Numbered from the stretch's first letter, positions 42,905-51,923 are shown. The stretch: DNA of 64,000 nucleotides from Mogibacterium sp. (GCA_017512365.1 JAFWGQ010000047.1:1-64000); one strand, 5' to 3'. Notes: a model not told the origin generated them from the sequence alone. Program-made: numbers and translations.

Positions 42905-45730
42905 CTATCTGTCATCATGTTTTTTCAGTTCATCCGGCATCGCCTTTTTGTCAGACTCGCCTCTCTTATATTCCTCGAGCTTTATATCTTTGAGCACACC
43001 GTCTTCTGTTACCGGTACTATCCCGTATTTGCGTCCGCTGACGCCTCCCGTAGTGATCTTGTAGATATCGACTTTTCCTCCGTCGTTATACGGTATCTCA
43101 TCCGTGATCGTGACTTCGAACGGAAGATATGTCTCCCCGAAGAGGTCATCGTCGATATATGCCGCGATGAGGGCTTTTCTGACGGTATCGCGCGCGCGCC
43201 TTCCTCTTTCCGATGTCTGTACATACATCGACGGCACAGTATCGCGTATCATCCTGCTGAACCTTGGCGCTATCCCGCAGCCTTCGATTCCCGGCTGAGC
43301 CGAGACCGCTCTTTCCACAAGCCCCGCATCAAAGCGGACGCCGCTGTTATTGACAAAGAATTTGTTCATCCTGCCGACGAAGTAGAATGCGCCGTCCTCT
43401 CTTGTCTCCACAAGATCATATGTATTCAGGTATTTCTCTCCGTCGATATCGGTCAGCTCGAACAGCACGTTTTTCCCTATGCGGCCGGAGCTGATCGACG
43501 GCGAACAGATATGCAGCACACCTCTGCAAGGCCCGTCTGCAGGATCGAGGTACACTTCCTTTTCCTCATCGTACAGCCTTACTTTCACTCCCGGCAGCGG
43601 ATATCCGATGGAGTCATCATCTCTGTCAGGCGTTGACAGTATGACCGCGGCTCCTGCCTCGGAATTGCCGTAACCGATAGTGCACTTTGTGTCCGTCCCG
43701 CATTCTTTCAGATAATTATCGAACAGCTTTTTGGATTCCGGGGATACGTATCCGCCTCCTATGAATACGAGTTCAACGAATGACAGGTTCGGACGCGCCG
43801 GCACTTCTATCAGCGTTCTCAGGAACGGCGGCAGGGTGAACACTATGTTCGGCTTGTGATGCAGCAGAGATTCCGCTATCTTCATAGAGTCGTCAACGGC
43901 AAACGGCAGCACGGTGACCCTGCCTCCGAATGCCAGCGGCAGATTCAGCATGTCATACATCACATACGCGATCGAAAGCTCCATGAAGAGACAGCTCGAC
44001 GCATTGTTCCTGAGTTCTGCGAACTGCGGATCTGCCAGCATCCTTCTTGCCGTCTCGTTGAGGCCCCTGTCGGAGACCGGTACGGACTTGCGCTTTCCGG
44101 TCGTTGTCCCTGATGTATGGATGATGAACGCGTCTTCCGGCTGTTCATCCGAGTAGGATATCGGCGTCGCTTCGTACTTCCTGAGAAGATCATCCATGAA
44201 CAGTACGCCCGGCGTCTTTTTGATCTCAATATATCTTTCCATGCTGTCTCTTTCTGCCCAGCGCGGCTCCGTCCATCCGAAGCGCGGTATATGCATCACG
44301 ATGATGTTTCTGATGCCGAGATCTTTCTGCTCTTTCTTCAGCATGCTGAGCTGTCTGCGGGTGAGACCGATATCCGGAACTATGATATCCGTGATCATCT
44401 CCCTTTTGGCCAGATCCCTCAGTCTGACAGGATCGCCTGCCTGATTGCGTATAAGAGATACCGTTGCGCCTGTCATGTTCAGACCGTACATCGCGCAGAT
44501 GGTCTCTATCGAAGGAGTTCCCTGCAGCATGACTCTCGAATGGTTCTTTCCAGTGATATCCAGAGCCGAGAACGCTTCTGCGTAGTGTTCCCACATGCGG
44601 AACATCTGTCTGTATGTAAGGTTTCTCTTTCCGTCTGAAAGAGCAGTGGAGCTCATGATGTCATGGCTGTATGAATTCAGTTCCTTTATGAATTTCCAGG
44701 TCTTCTGCTCGATTATCTTTCCGTTTTCGATACGCGCGTTTATCGCTTCGAGTTTCTTTTTTTCCGAAGCGATCCTTTTCATGGCTTGTCTGCCTTCCTT
44801 TGCCTTGAGCTCGAAGTAGTCGACCATCTTGTCAATGGCATCGATGCTTGTAGCCTTGTGAGGCGAGGTGGCGACGAAGGCATGCCCCAGATCGTTATCG
44901 CCGTAATAGACCAGATGAGACTCACGCTCAGCGTTTTTCAGCGCTTCATGGTACATAAGAGTATAATTGTTGAGGAAGTCCCCCCTGCTCGTCGTAAGGA
45001 ATACAGGAGGCAGGTTCTTCAGTATCTCATCGTTCTCCGGATCCAGATACTGTTTGAAATTCTCATCAAGCATCTTGTCTCCGTAGAACTGATCTTCAAG
45101 CAGCCAGCCTATAGGATCGCACCTGTCCGTATAGAACATGCCGCAGTGAAGTCCGAGAGCTTTGAACACCATCCTGGTCGGTTCATATCCTATCGCTTTC
45201 TGAAGCTTTTTTGAGTTCTTCATTGCAGCCACGTAAATGGCAAGATACGCTCCCGCACTCTCAGCTGTAAGGAACACTCTTGTGAAGTCCACGTTGAAGT
45301 CCACAAGCCTGCGTCCTATACAGTCCATGCCCGCGCATACGTCATCGAGCTGCTCGCAGGCATTTGCTCTCGGAGCCAGCCGGTATTCGATAGAGAACAC
45401 CAGATATCCTCTGCTCGCAAGCGCCCTGCCGTAAGATCTCGACATCGTGCGGTCTCCGAGCACAAGTCCTCCTCCGTGTATGTACACTATGACAGGAAGC
45501 TCGGTGTCATCCGAAACTACGGGCTTGAAGATATCCATCGCCAGAGGCACTTCGTCCCTGTTCATGTACGGATTGTTAAGCATGTCTTCGACTTCGAACC
45601 TGACCTTCGGGCTGACCTTCTCAGGTTCCGGGGAAGCCTCAGAATGGTGTCTCACCCTCTGGCCCTGTACCCGCTCGATCAGGATACGTATTAATTCCCT
45701 GCGCACATTGCAGCTGTTCTGATTATCCAT
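42905..45730 (-). CDS. Esterase-ANL ligase fusion (ligase 2)
   Basis: A 941-aa fusion closely related to ligase 3. The N-terminal hydrolase (about 65-320) has VIVYIHGGGLVLGDR, the nucleophile motif FLTAESAGAYLAIY (GDSAG of ligase 3 changed to AESAG), TSRGDFLNNY and LGHAFVATS as acid and base. A charged linker leads to the ligase: IHTSGTTTGKRKSVPVSD (Ser replaces Pro after the loop lysine), IGYGNSEAGAA, YLNTYDLVE, VGRMNKFFVNNSG and NDGGKVDIYKI. It ends AMPDELKKHDDR. The changed P-loop and A5 (GNSE instead of GLSE) hint at a substrate or activity differing from ligase 3. Confidence 0.85.
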   Translation of the reverse strand: MDNQNSCNVRRELIRILIERVQGQRVRHHSEASPEPEKVSPKVRFEVEDMLNNPYMNRDEVPLAMDIFKPVVSDDTELPVIVYIHGGGLVLGDRTMSRSYGRALASRGYLVFSIEYRLAPRANACEQLDDVCAGMDCIGRRLVDFNVDFTRVFLTAESAGAYLAIYVAAMKNSKKLQKAIGYEPTRMVFKALGLHCGMFYTDRCDPIGWLLEDQFYGDKMLDENFKQYLDPENDEILKNLPPVFLTTSRGDFLNNYTLMYHEALKNAERESHLVYYGDNDLGHAFVATSPHKATSIDAIDKMVDYFELKAKEGRQAMKRIASEKKKLEAINARIENGKIIEQKTWKFIKELNSYSHDIMSSTALSDGKRNLTYRQMFRMWEHYAEAFSALDITGKNHSRVMLQGTPSIETICAMYGLNMTGATVSLIRNQAGDPVRLRDLAKREMITDIIVPDIGLTRRQLSMLKKEQKDLGIRNIIVMHIPRFGWTEPRWAERDSMERYIEIKKTPGVLFMDDLLRKYEATPISYSDEQPEDAFIIHTSGTTTGKRKSVPVSDRGLNETARRMLADPQFAELRNNASSCLFMELSIAYVMYDMLNLPLAFGGRVTVLPFAVDDSMKIAESLLHHKPNIVFTLPPFLRTLIEVPARPNLSFVELVFIGGGYVSPESKKLFDNYLKECGTDTKCTIGYGNSEAGAAVILSTPDRDDDSIGYPLPGVKVRLYDEEKEVYLDPADGPCRGVLHICSPSISSGRIGKNVLFELTDIDGEKYLNTYDLVETREDGAFYFVGRMNKFFVNNSGVRFDAGLVERAVSAQPGIEGCGIAPRFSRMIRDTVPSMYVQTSERGRRARDTVRKALIAAYIDDDLFGETYLPFEVTITDEIPYNDGGKVDIYKITTGGVSGRKYGIVPVTEDGVLKDIKLEEYKRGESDKKAMPDELKKHDDR

Positions 45731-45776
45731 GACTAATTACCCTTTCTTTTACTATATATGCATGATCATAATACTG

Positions 45777-47204
45777 TTACTGATCATTCTCTGATTTATA
45801 TGTATTGTCCGGCTTTTCATCCGGATCGAAGAAGAACTGGAAGAGTACCAGTGTGATGATCCCGAATATCAGCGGCAGCCAGAGGAAGGCCCAGTTCACT
45901 GCAGTGACCACCGATGCGGATGCCGCGGCAGTCGGATCGACCGATTTGCTGAGGCCTGCAACGGAGAGCAGCATACCGAGAACCACATTGCCGAGGCCCT
46001 GTCCGAGCTTGTCGGCCGCGGATATTCCCGAGTAACCCGCGCCCGGGATAAATTGTCCGGTCTTTTTCTTTGTGTTGCTCACCAGGTCTGCGACTATGCC
46101 CATGGTCACGCTGTTGTACAGACCCATCCCCATGCTTTTTATCAGATTGCATATTATCATTCCCACTTTCAGAGGGGACAGGAGCGCAAATCCAAGACAT
46201 CCCGCAGAGTACAGGATCGTGCCTGCCACGTATATCCTCTTTTTTGTCAGTCTTTTCATGAGCAGCGGACTCAGAAACTGGATGAAGAGCGAAGGTATCA
46301 TTACTGTGGCAGCCAGCCAGCTCATGTTTCCCATGTCCTTCAGGACATACATCGAGTAGTATGTTGCCGAGGAAGTCACCAGCGTGATCCCTATAAAGGC
46401 CAGTATCTGAGTAACCACGAGCACGACCCAGTTTCTGTCTGAAAGTATGATCCTGAATGACGGGATCATGTCCCGGATACCCAGCCTTTTGCCCGCCTTT
46501 GATATCGCAGCGTCCCCGTCCCTCTCTTTTGTCGAAAACACCGTTATCAGAAGCGTGCATACGCATACTATGCACAGCACGAGGCAGGCAAGAGTAAAGC
46601 CCTTCTGTGTGTACTGATTGGGAACGCCGCCTGAGAACCGGGTCAGAAGCTTTACGAAAAACACGCTCCCGACCAGACCGCCCAGACCCTTGCTAAGACT
46701 GTTTATCACTCCGAGAAGGCCATGCTCTTCACTGTCAGAAGAAATCAGCGAGATCAGCGAAAAATGTGATATCTGAAGGAATGTGAAGAATACCGCATTC
46801 ACGATGTTGTACATCAGGAACACGTAGATGTACTTGAGCGCAGCCGGAAAATGCGGAGGCACCCAGAACAGCAGCATGAACGACGCTGCGAACGGCAGGC
46901 ACATGCGGAACAGCCAGACCCTGGCTTTTCCCATCCCGGACCTGGTATGGTCTATGATGTTTCCTATGACGAGATCGGATATGCCGTCGAAGAATTTCGA
47001 TACAGCGATAATGCCGGTCACGACAGCAACATCCAGAAGAGCCGTGTTCGTCAGGTAGATCAGCAGATACGTGCCGATGACCGACATAAGAAGGCGTATG
47101 CCGATTCCGCCCGCTCCGTAGCCCAGGCGTTCTCCCCATCCCGGTCTCAGATCAGTGTTTTTATCTTCTTCGTTTGTGAGCATTTCTTTTCTTTCTTTTT
47201 CCAT
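45777..47204 (-). CDS. GPH-like MFS transporter (T1)
   Basis: A 475-aa, 12-helix transporter. The cytosolic start is acidic (NEEDKNTDLRPGWGERLGYG), followed by GIGIRLLMSVIGTYLLIYLT and FDGISDLVIGNIIDHTRSGMGKAR, the GPH branch signature. It pairs with ligase 1 upstream (29-base gap) and the fused ligase 2 downstream (46-base gap). Compared with sugar symporters of the family, no sugar hydrolase or sugar regulator is nearby; the ligase partners suggest transport of a carboxylate or its conjugate, which is inference. Confidence 0.8.
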   Translation of the reverse strand: MEKERKEMLTNEEDKNTDLRPGWGERLGYGAGGIGIRLLMSVIGTYLLIYLTNTALLDVAVVTGIIAVSKFFDGISDLVIGNIIDHTRSGMGKARVWLFRMCLPFAASFMLLFWVPPHFPAALKYIYVFLMYNIVNAVFFTFLQISHFSLISLISSDSEEHGLLGVINSLSKGLGGLVGSVFFVKLLTRFSGGVPNQYTQKGFTLACLVLCIVCVCTLLITVFSTKERDGDAAISKAGKRLGIRDMIPSFRIILSDRNWVVLVVTQILAFIGITLVTSSATYYSMYVLKDMGNMSWLAATVMIPSLFIQFLSPLLMKRLTKKRIYVAGTILYSAGCLGFALLSPLKVGMIICNLIKSMGMGLYNSVTMGIVADLVSNTKKKTGQFIPGAGYSGISAADKLGQGLGNVVLGMLLSVAGLSKSVDPTAAASASVVTAVNWAFLWLPLIFGIITLVLFQFFFDPDEKPDNTYKSENDQ

Positions 47205-47233
47205 ATTTTTATCTTTCTCCAGTCCATGTTTTG

Positions 47234-49102
47234 CTATCCGAAGAACTGATCGCAGCCCAGCCCGCTGTATTCAGTCTTCTCCTGCTTTGCCCTGAACTCG
47301 ATCCCCGTAAGTTTTCCGTCTCTGCACAGACCTTCTACGGTATAGGCTTTTCCGTCGACATATCCCTTCGTGATGAGATTCACATCGACCTTACCTGTCG
47401 CATTGTACGGGATATTGTCAGTTATGACGCATTCTTTAGGCAGCTGGCCGGGATCGAAGCCTTCCTGATCGCCGAAAGTCTGGAGCAGGGCGTTTCTGAC
47501 TATACGCCTTGCCCTTGCGCCTGTACCGTTTGTCTGTATATACAATACAGGTATGGTGTCAGAGACCTTTTTGTCGTATTTCGGTACTATCGCGCAGGCT
47601 TCTATGCCTTCCTGTTTGGATACCGCGGTCTCTATGACGCCGGCGCTGAATTCGACGCCCTCGCTGTTGGCGAAGAAGCGGTTCATCCTGCCCGCATATG
47701 TGAGGGTCCCGTCTCCCGGAGTCGATACCAGATCGTAAGTGCATATGTAAGGCCGGCCTTCGATCTTTTCCGGCTCGAAGAACACCGTGTCTCCTATGCG
47801 TCCGCTGCTGATCGAATCCGAGGATATGTACAGTCCCCCGGTGCGCGGACCGTCGTCGAGAGTATAGAAATTCCCGTCATACTCATCGTATATGCGCACT
47901 TCGACTCCCGGAAGAGGCTTTCCGATCGTGTCAGCAGTCTCCCCGGAAGGATCGGGGATGATGCATGCGCCGCCGGCCTCGGACAGTCCGTATCCGCTGA
48001 CAGCCTTCACACGGCCGCCGTGCTTTTTTATGAAGCTGTTTATCCTGTTGAGAGTATCCGGCGAAACATAGGCTCCTCCAAGCGTGACGAATCTCAGGCT
48101 CGAAAGGTCCAGTCCATCAGGAGTGTACTTCATCCACTCCTCAAAGTGCTGCGCGTTCGTCATCAGCATGTTGACCCTGTGGTCTTTTACAGCCTTGTCG
48201 AATTTCATGTTGTATGCTCCCAGAGGTACGATGACATTCGTTATCCCAAGAGCAAGAGGCGCGTGTACCATGTCGACCATCCCGTACGCCGCAGTCATCT
48301 CCTTCGTCATCGCCGTGATGCCTCCGTCTGCGAGCTGCCTGAAAAGCTCATGTCTCATAAGGCTGAGGGCAGCGGAATTCAGCGCCAGATCCGACAGAGG
48401 TATAGGCTTGTGGATACCCTTGGTAGTGCCGGATGTATGTGTTATGACAGCCGCCTCGTCATTTCTCTTTGAGCTGGCGGTAAAAGGCGTCGTCTCGTAA
48501 CGGTCCATGAGATTATCCATCGATACGACATCCGCGCAGGCTGAGAGAATGCGCTCGTAAAGCCTGGCCTGAAGCCTCTCTACCGGAGCCGCGTAAGGGC
48601 CGTCGACATTTGTCGGCAGAGTGATGACGTTCCTGATGCCCAGCTCTTCCCTGTATACCGACAGTTTCCTGAGAAGGCCCGGCCACGCGCAGGCGTCAGC
48701 CATGATGATGTCGGTGATTCCTTCCTTTCTCATGGCGTCGCACCAGCACTCATCGTCGTATGTATCCTCGATAGGTATCATTGAAACGGAAACGCCGAGC
48801 ATATTGAGCGCATAAAAAGCTATGATGCACTCAGCGGATATATTGCCGGTCATCCCGACTCTTGATCCGTTTTTCTCACTTATTCCTACAGCGGCGAACA
48901 CCTCTGCGTATCTGTCCCAGCAGCGGAAGAGCTGACGGTAGGTGTATTTGCGTCTGCCGTCGATAAGAGCGGCCGCGTTGAGACGGTCCTCACTGTATGA
49001 GTTCAGCTCTCTGACGAACTTCCATGCTTTCTGGTCGGCTATCGTGCCTCTGCTTATTCGTCCCAGGATTATCTGGTAGTTGTCGGATTCTTTTTTTGTC
49101 AT
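47234..49102 (-). CDS. ANL-superfamily adenylate-forming enzyme (ligase 1)
   Basis: First gene of the long operon, 622 aa. The N-terminal block WKFVRELNSYSEDRLN is shared by all five paralogues. Adenylation motifs: THTSGTTKGIHKPIPLSD near residue 215, VSGYGLSEAGGA, YICTYDLVS, YAGRMNRFFANSEG and NATGKVDVNLI with the A10 lysine. In all five enzymes the hinge after A8 reads R-(M/A)-N-(K/R), so the usual Asp/Lys is replaced. The C-terminus ends LGCDQFFG, similar only to ligase 4. GGAGAG lies 7 bases upstream. The promoter with a MarR-type word is at 49151-49184. Confidence 0.85.
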   Translation of the reverse strand: MTKKESDNYQIILGRISRGTIADQKAWKFVRELNSYSEDRLNAAALIDGRRKYTYRQLFRCWDRYAEVFAAVGISEKNGSRVGMTGNISAECIIAFYALNMLGVSVSMIPIEDTYDDECWCDAMRKEGITDIIMADACAWPGLLRKLSVYREELGIRNVITLPTNVDGPYAAPVERLQARLYERILSACADVVSMDNLMDRYETTPFTASSKRNDEAAVITHTSGTTKGIHKPIPLSDLALNSAALSLMRHELFRQLADGGITAMTKEMTAAYGMVDMVHAPLALGITNVIVPLGAYNMKFDKAVKDHRVNMLMTNAQHFEEWMKYTPDGLDLSSLRFVTLGGAYVSPDTLNRINSFIKKHGGRVKAVSGYGLSEAGGACIIPDPSGETADTIGKPLPGVEVRIYDEYDGNFYTLDDGPRTGGLYISSDSISSGRIGDTVFFEPEKIEGRPYICTYDLVSTPGDGTLTYAGRMNRFFANSEGVEFSAGVIETAVSKQEGIEACAIVPKYDKKVSDTIPVLYIQTNGTGARARRIVRNALLQTFGDQEGFDPGQLPKECVITDNIPYNATGKVDVNLITKGYVDGKAYTVEGLCRDGKLTGIEFRAKQEKTEYSGLGCDQFFG

Positions 49103-49150
49103 GTCATACTCTCCGGAAACAGTGCTGATACTGCAAAAATTTTCGAAAGT

Positions 49151-49184
49151 ATTATACCACTTCAGTTATTTCAATTGTTAACAA
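49151..49184 (-). promoter_or_regulatory. Promoter/operator of the ligase-transporter operon
   Basis: A perfect extended -10, TGGTATAAT, lies at 49151-49159 on the minus strand. The position of the -35 is poor but is covered by GTTAACAATTG (49172-49182) and the palindrome TTGTTAACAA (49175-49184). This word matches the one over the marR -10, so the site is probably a MarR operator. The transcript would start near 49143, about 40 bases before ligase 1. Confidence 0.6.
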
Positions 49185-49210
49185 ATCCGGTAAATTGCAG
49201 TGGATAAAAT

Positions 49211-49243
49211 GAAAAACCTTCCTGCCAAACGGTCGGAAGGTTA
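49211..49243 (-). terminator. Terminator after the DAACS symporter gene
   Basis: AACCTTCC (49215-49222) pairs with GGAAGGTT (49235-49242), and on the minus strand the stem is followed by TTTTT. It separates the symporter unit from the ligase operon promoter. Confidence 0.8.
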
Positions 49244-49299
49244 AACTCTTGTATCAGGTCTTATCTGAGCGGTCTTCACAGCCTGCAGCAGGTCCGCCG

Positions 49300-50979
49300 T
49301 CAGATCGCTTTCGGATCATTCAATATGTCTCTGTTCAGAAGGCCCTCTTTGCTTGCAGTTATGGTCGCACACGCGATATCGCCCGTGGTATTAGACATGG
49401 TATCGAACATATCCAGCACAGGGTCTATGGCTATCACAAGACCGATAGCTCCGATAGGCACCCCGAGCTGCTCAAGCACTATGCCGAGGCAGACGAGTCC
49501 TGCTCCGGGAACGCCCGGGCATCCGAGCGAGAGCAGTATTATGGTAAGCGCAAGAGCCGGCAGAGCGGAAGCCGGAACATTCACGCCGTACATCTTCGCG
49601 AGGAAAAGTCCGGACAGCACCAGGCTTATGCATGTGCCGTCCATGTTTATAGTGGCTCCGAGAGGTATCGAAAAGTTGCAGACCTTCGGAGAGATTCCCA
49701 GCTTGTCCGTGCATGTCCTTATGTTTGTCGGCATCGCTGCAGAACTTGAGGACAGAGTAAAGCTCGTCAGCATGCTCTCCTTCATCTTTCTGAAGAATAT
49801 CCACGGGTTCACCCTGCCCATCACAAAAACGAGCAGGCCGTAAATCGCCATCATGATGAATATTTCGAGCACGTTCGTAAGGAAATATCCGAGCAGCGAC
49901 AGGAACGATGAGCCTCCGAGATTGACCAGCATCAGCGAGATCGAGCATAATACGGCGAGCGGTATGAACTTCGCGATCATCGATGTGAGCGTCAGGAACA
50001 GCGAATTGCACGCCTCGAAGATCTCGGTCAGCACAGGCGTATACTCGCCTATCTTTCCGACAGCTATGCCTATCAGCACTGCAAGGAATATCAGCTGCAG
50101 CGTATTCGCCTCAAGGAACGGCTTCAGGAAATTCGAAGGTATTATGTTTATTATCGTGCTGAGCAGCGAGGTGTCGACATTCGTATCGACGGAGACAGCC
50201 TGAGTCCCGTGCATGGCAAGAGCCGCTCCGAATCTGCCGGGGCTTATCAGTGTGGTCACGCCGAACGCCATGAAGACAGCGATGACAGTAGTGAACAGAT
50301 ACATGCCCATGACCCTCATCCCTATCCTGCCCAGCTCGGACAGATCGCCGAAGCCGGATATGCATGTGACTATCGAGAAGAACACCACAGGAGCTATCAC
50401 GATCTTCAGAGCGTTCATGAACATCGTACTTACAGGCGACAGCAGATAGTCGCATACCGCGGAACAGGCCGTCTCAGGCAGAGCGAATTTAAGTATCAGT
50501 CCGAGCAGGATGCCGAGAGCGAGCGCACCCATGGTGAGCTTCATCGTCGAGACCGTCGACTGGCCCGTCATTATGCGGACGCTGTTCACGCCGTCTCTGT
50601 GGCTGTACTTGAGATTCGAATCGTTTGCCTTCAGGAGAAATGTTCTGATCACAGCCTGAGCATCTTCGTCCTCTACATCATCTATGTCATCGGAAAGCGT
50701 GCTTTCGTTCGCGTAAAGATCGAATTTCCTGCCCTTGACGCTCATGTTGATGCTGATATCGCCGAGGGCCTTCCTTATCTGGATGCGAATGCTTCCTTCG
50801 CCCGTCGAGTTCTCGATAAGCCTGACCAGCATCTCTTCGGATGTGATCTCTGCCCTTACCTTCAGCCTCGTCGATACACCCGCAGCGTCAAGTTCCGATT
50901 CTATGAACTCGAGGCAGCTGCTGATCGATGCGGTCTCGACCGGTTTGATCTTGATTTTATTATTGATGAATCCAAACAT
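49300..50979 (-). CDS. DAACS dicarboxylate/amino acid symporter with an N-terminal RsbW-like domain
   Basis: A 559-aa protein. Residues about 165-550 form a dicarboxylate/amino-acid:cation symporter with the re-entrant loop serines LSSSSAAMPTN, the transport motif LGATINMDGT and the second hairpin region GCPGVPGAG. The first 150 residues are not part of the family: the segment AEITSEEMLVRLIENS resembles the N box of GHKL ATPases, and LKYSHRDGVNSVRI resembles the closing strand of RsbW, but G1 and G2 motifs are poor, so ATP binding is doubtful. AGGGG precedes the ATG. It has its own terminator and is separate from the ligase operon, although next to it. Confidence 0.83.
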   Translation of the reverse strand: MFGFINNKIKIKPVETASISSCLEFIESELDAAGVSTRLKVRAEITSEEMLVRLIENSTGEGSIRIQIRKALGDISINMSVKGRKFDLYANESTLSDDIDDVEDEDAQAVIRTFLLKANDSNLKYSHRDGVNSVRIMTGQSTVSTMKLTMGALALGILLGLILKFALPETACSAVCDYLLSPVSTMFMNALKIVIAPVVFFSIVTCISGFGDLSELGRIGMRVMGMYLFTTVIAVFMAFGVTTLISPGRFGAALAMHGTQAVSVDTNVDTSLLSTIINIIPSNFLKPFLEANTLQLIFLAVLIGIAVGKIGEYTPVLTEIFEACNSLFLTLTSMIAKFIPLAVLCSISLMLVNLGGSSFLSLLGYFLTNVLEIFIMMAIYGLLVFVMGRVNPWIFFRKMKESMLTSFTLSSSSAAMPTNIRTCTDKLGISPKVCNFSIPLGATINMDGTCISLVLSGLFLAKMYGVNVPASALPALALTIILLSLGCPGVPGAGLVCLGIVLEQLGVPIGAIGLVIAIDPVLDMFDTMSNTTGDIACATITASKEGLLNRDILNDPKAI

Positions 50980-51035
50980 TGTGTTGTTTTCCCCTTTTAT
51001 GACCGGCTTCGCGGTTCACTATATAAACACCGTCT

Positions 51036-51392
51036 CTACTTTTTGTGCTGGCAAAGGTCGAAAGCGAATCCTGTCGGAGATATGACCATAGCCGATTTCG
51101 ATGACTCTGTCTCTATGACGTGTCCGCCCCTGATCACAAAGCCCTGCTCCTGCAGTATCTCAAACGCTTCGTCAAAGTCAGGCACATTCATTCTTATGAG
51201 CGTGAGGTCCTTCTCGACCCTGGCCTTTGCTATGTCCACCTTATGGCCGTCTGCATCCTTCATGGTGAAGTCATATATATCGCTTTCCGGGTTCTGCTTG
51301 TGCGCGATCTCAAACCCCAGCGATTCGAAAAGCCTGACGTTCTTATCTATGTTGTTGGTAACGATAAGCGGGCTGAATGTTGTTATCTTCAT
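51036..51392 (-). CDS. VOC (glyoxalase/dioxygenase fold) protein
   Basis: A 118-aa small protein with one VOC beta-alpha-beta-beta-beta pair: SPLIVTNNIDKNVRLFESLGF, then DADGHKVDIAK, and a second half with VPDFDEAFEILQEQGF ending SPTGFAFDLCQHKK. The family includes metal-dependent lyases, dioxygenases and drug-binding proteins; too few ligands are evident to choose. The start at 51392 follows GGAGG by 8 bases. It lies 22 bases after the lipoprotein gene and may be cotranscribed with it. Confidence 0.8.
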   Translation of the reverse strand: MKITTFSPLIVTNNIDKNVRLFESLGFEIAHKQNPESDIYDFTMKDADGHKVDIAKARVEKDLTLIRMNVPDFDEAFEILQEQGFVIRGGHVIETESSKSAMVISPTGFAFDLCQHKK

Positions 51393-51414
51393 TGTCATAT
51401 CCTCCATGCTGCAG

Positions 51415-51834
51415 CTATTCCGCTGATGAGACTGTGAGCTCTGCAGAGCCTGTCGCCTTCTCTTTCACAGTCGCCCTGACAAAGTAATATCCCGGGTCGA
51501 CGGTCCCCGACACCGAGTCGCTTCCGCCGGCGTCAAAGGTCATCACCGGATCTCCCTCAGGCTCGGGGACTTCATCCGCCGACTGCTCATCCGGACCGGC
51601 AAAGACCTCCATCCTTATCACACCCTCATCAAGCGATGATGCGATGATCACTTTTTCGCCTTCGGCCACCTCAAGGCCTCCAACTGTGGATGTCGTATCC
51701 GCTGAGGCCTTATCGGCCTGGACCGAAGCGTATTTTTCACTTCCTGTCATGCTGAACGCGCCGCCGCACGAAGTCATTACCAGCATTCCCGTTATGATGA
51801 CGGCTGCCGCCAGCACGGCTGCTGTTCTTTTCAT
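51415..51834 (-). CDS. Small lipoprotein of unknown function
   Basis: A 139-aa lipoprotein. The signal peptide runs MKRTAAVLAAAVIITGMLVM with the lipobox ending in TSC at residue 23. The mature part has Asp/Ser/Thr-rich segments and ends with a small beta domain (VSGTVDPGYYFVRATVKE) resembling lipoprotein beta-sandwich folds. No family or activity could be assigned. AAAAGGAG lies upstream of the start. Confidence 0.75.
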   Translation of the reverse strand: MKRTAAVLAAAVIITGMLVMTSCGGAFSMTGSEKYASVQADKASADTTSTVGGLEVAEGEKVIIASSLDEGVIRMEVFAGPDEQSADEVPEPEGDPVMTFDAGGSDSVSGTVDPGYYFVRATVKEKATGSAELTVSSAE

Positions 51835-51871
51835 GATGCAGTCTCCTTTTTTCAGAAATACGCTTTTTAAA

Positions 51872-51902
51872 GCACAGCCTCCGGAAATACCGGAGGCTGT
51901 GA
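51872..51902 (-). terminator. Hairpin terminator after the DUF1269-like gene
   Basis: A perfect 12-bp stem CACAGCCTCCGG/CCGGAGGCTGTG with a 5-base loop lies 22 bases after the stop at 51924. The T-tract on the minus strand is short (CTTTAAAAA), so termination may be moderate. Confidence 0.65.
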
Positions 51903-51923
51903 AAAAAGATCGAAAAAGATATA

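Noticed and set aside
47231..48472. A 413-codon plus-strand open frame
   Set aside because: Antisense to ligase 1 with no recognisable motif.
30698..49102. Interpretation of the ligase cluster as an NRPS or PKS
   Set aside because: No carrier, condensation, ketosynthase or thioesterase module and no phosphopantetheinyl transferase is present; the hydrolases are of the HGGG esterase type.
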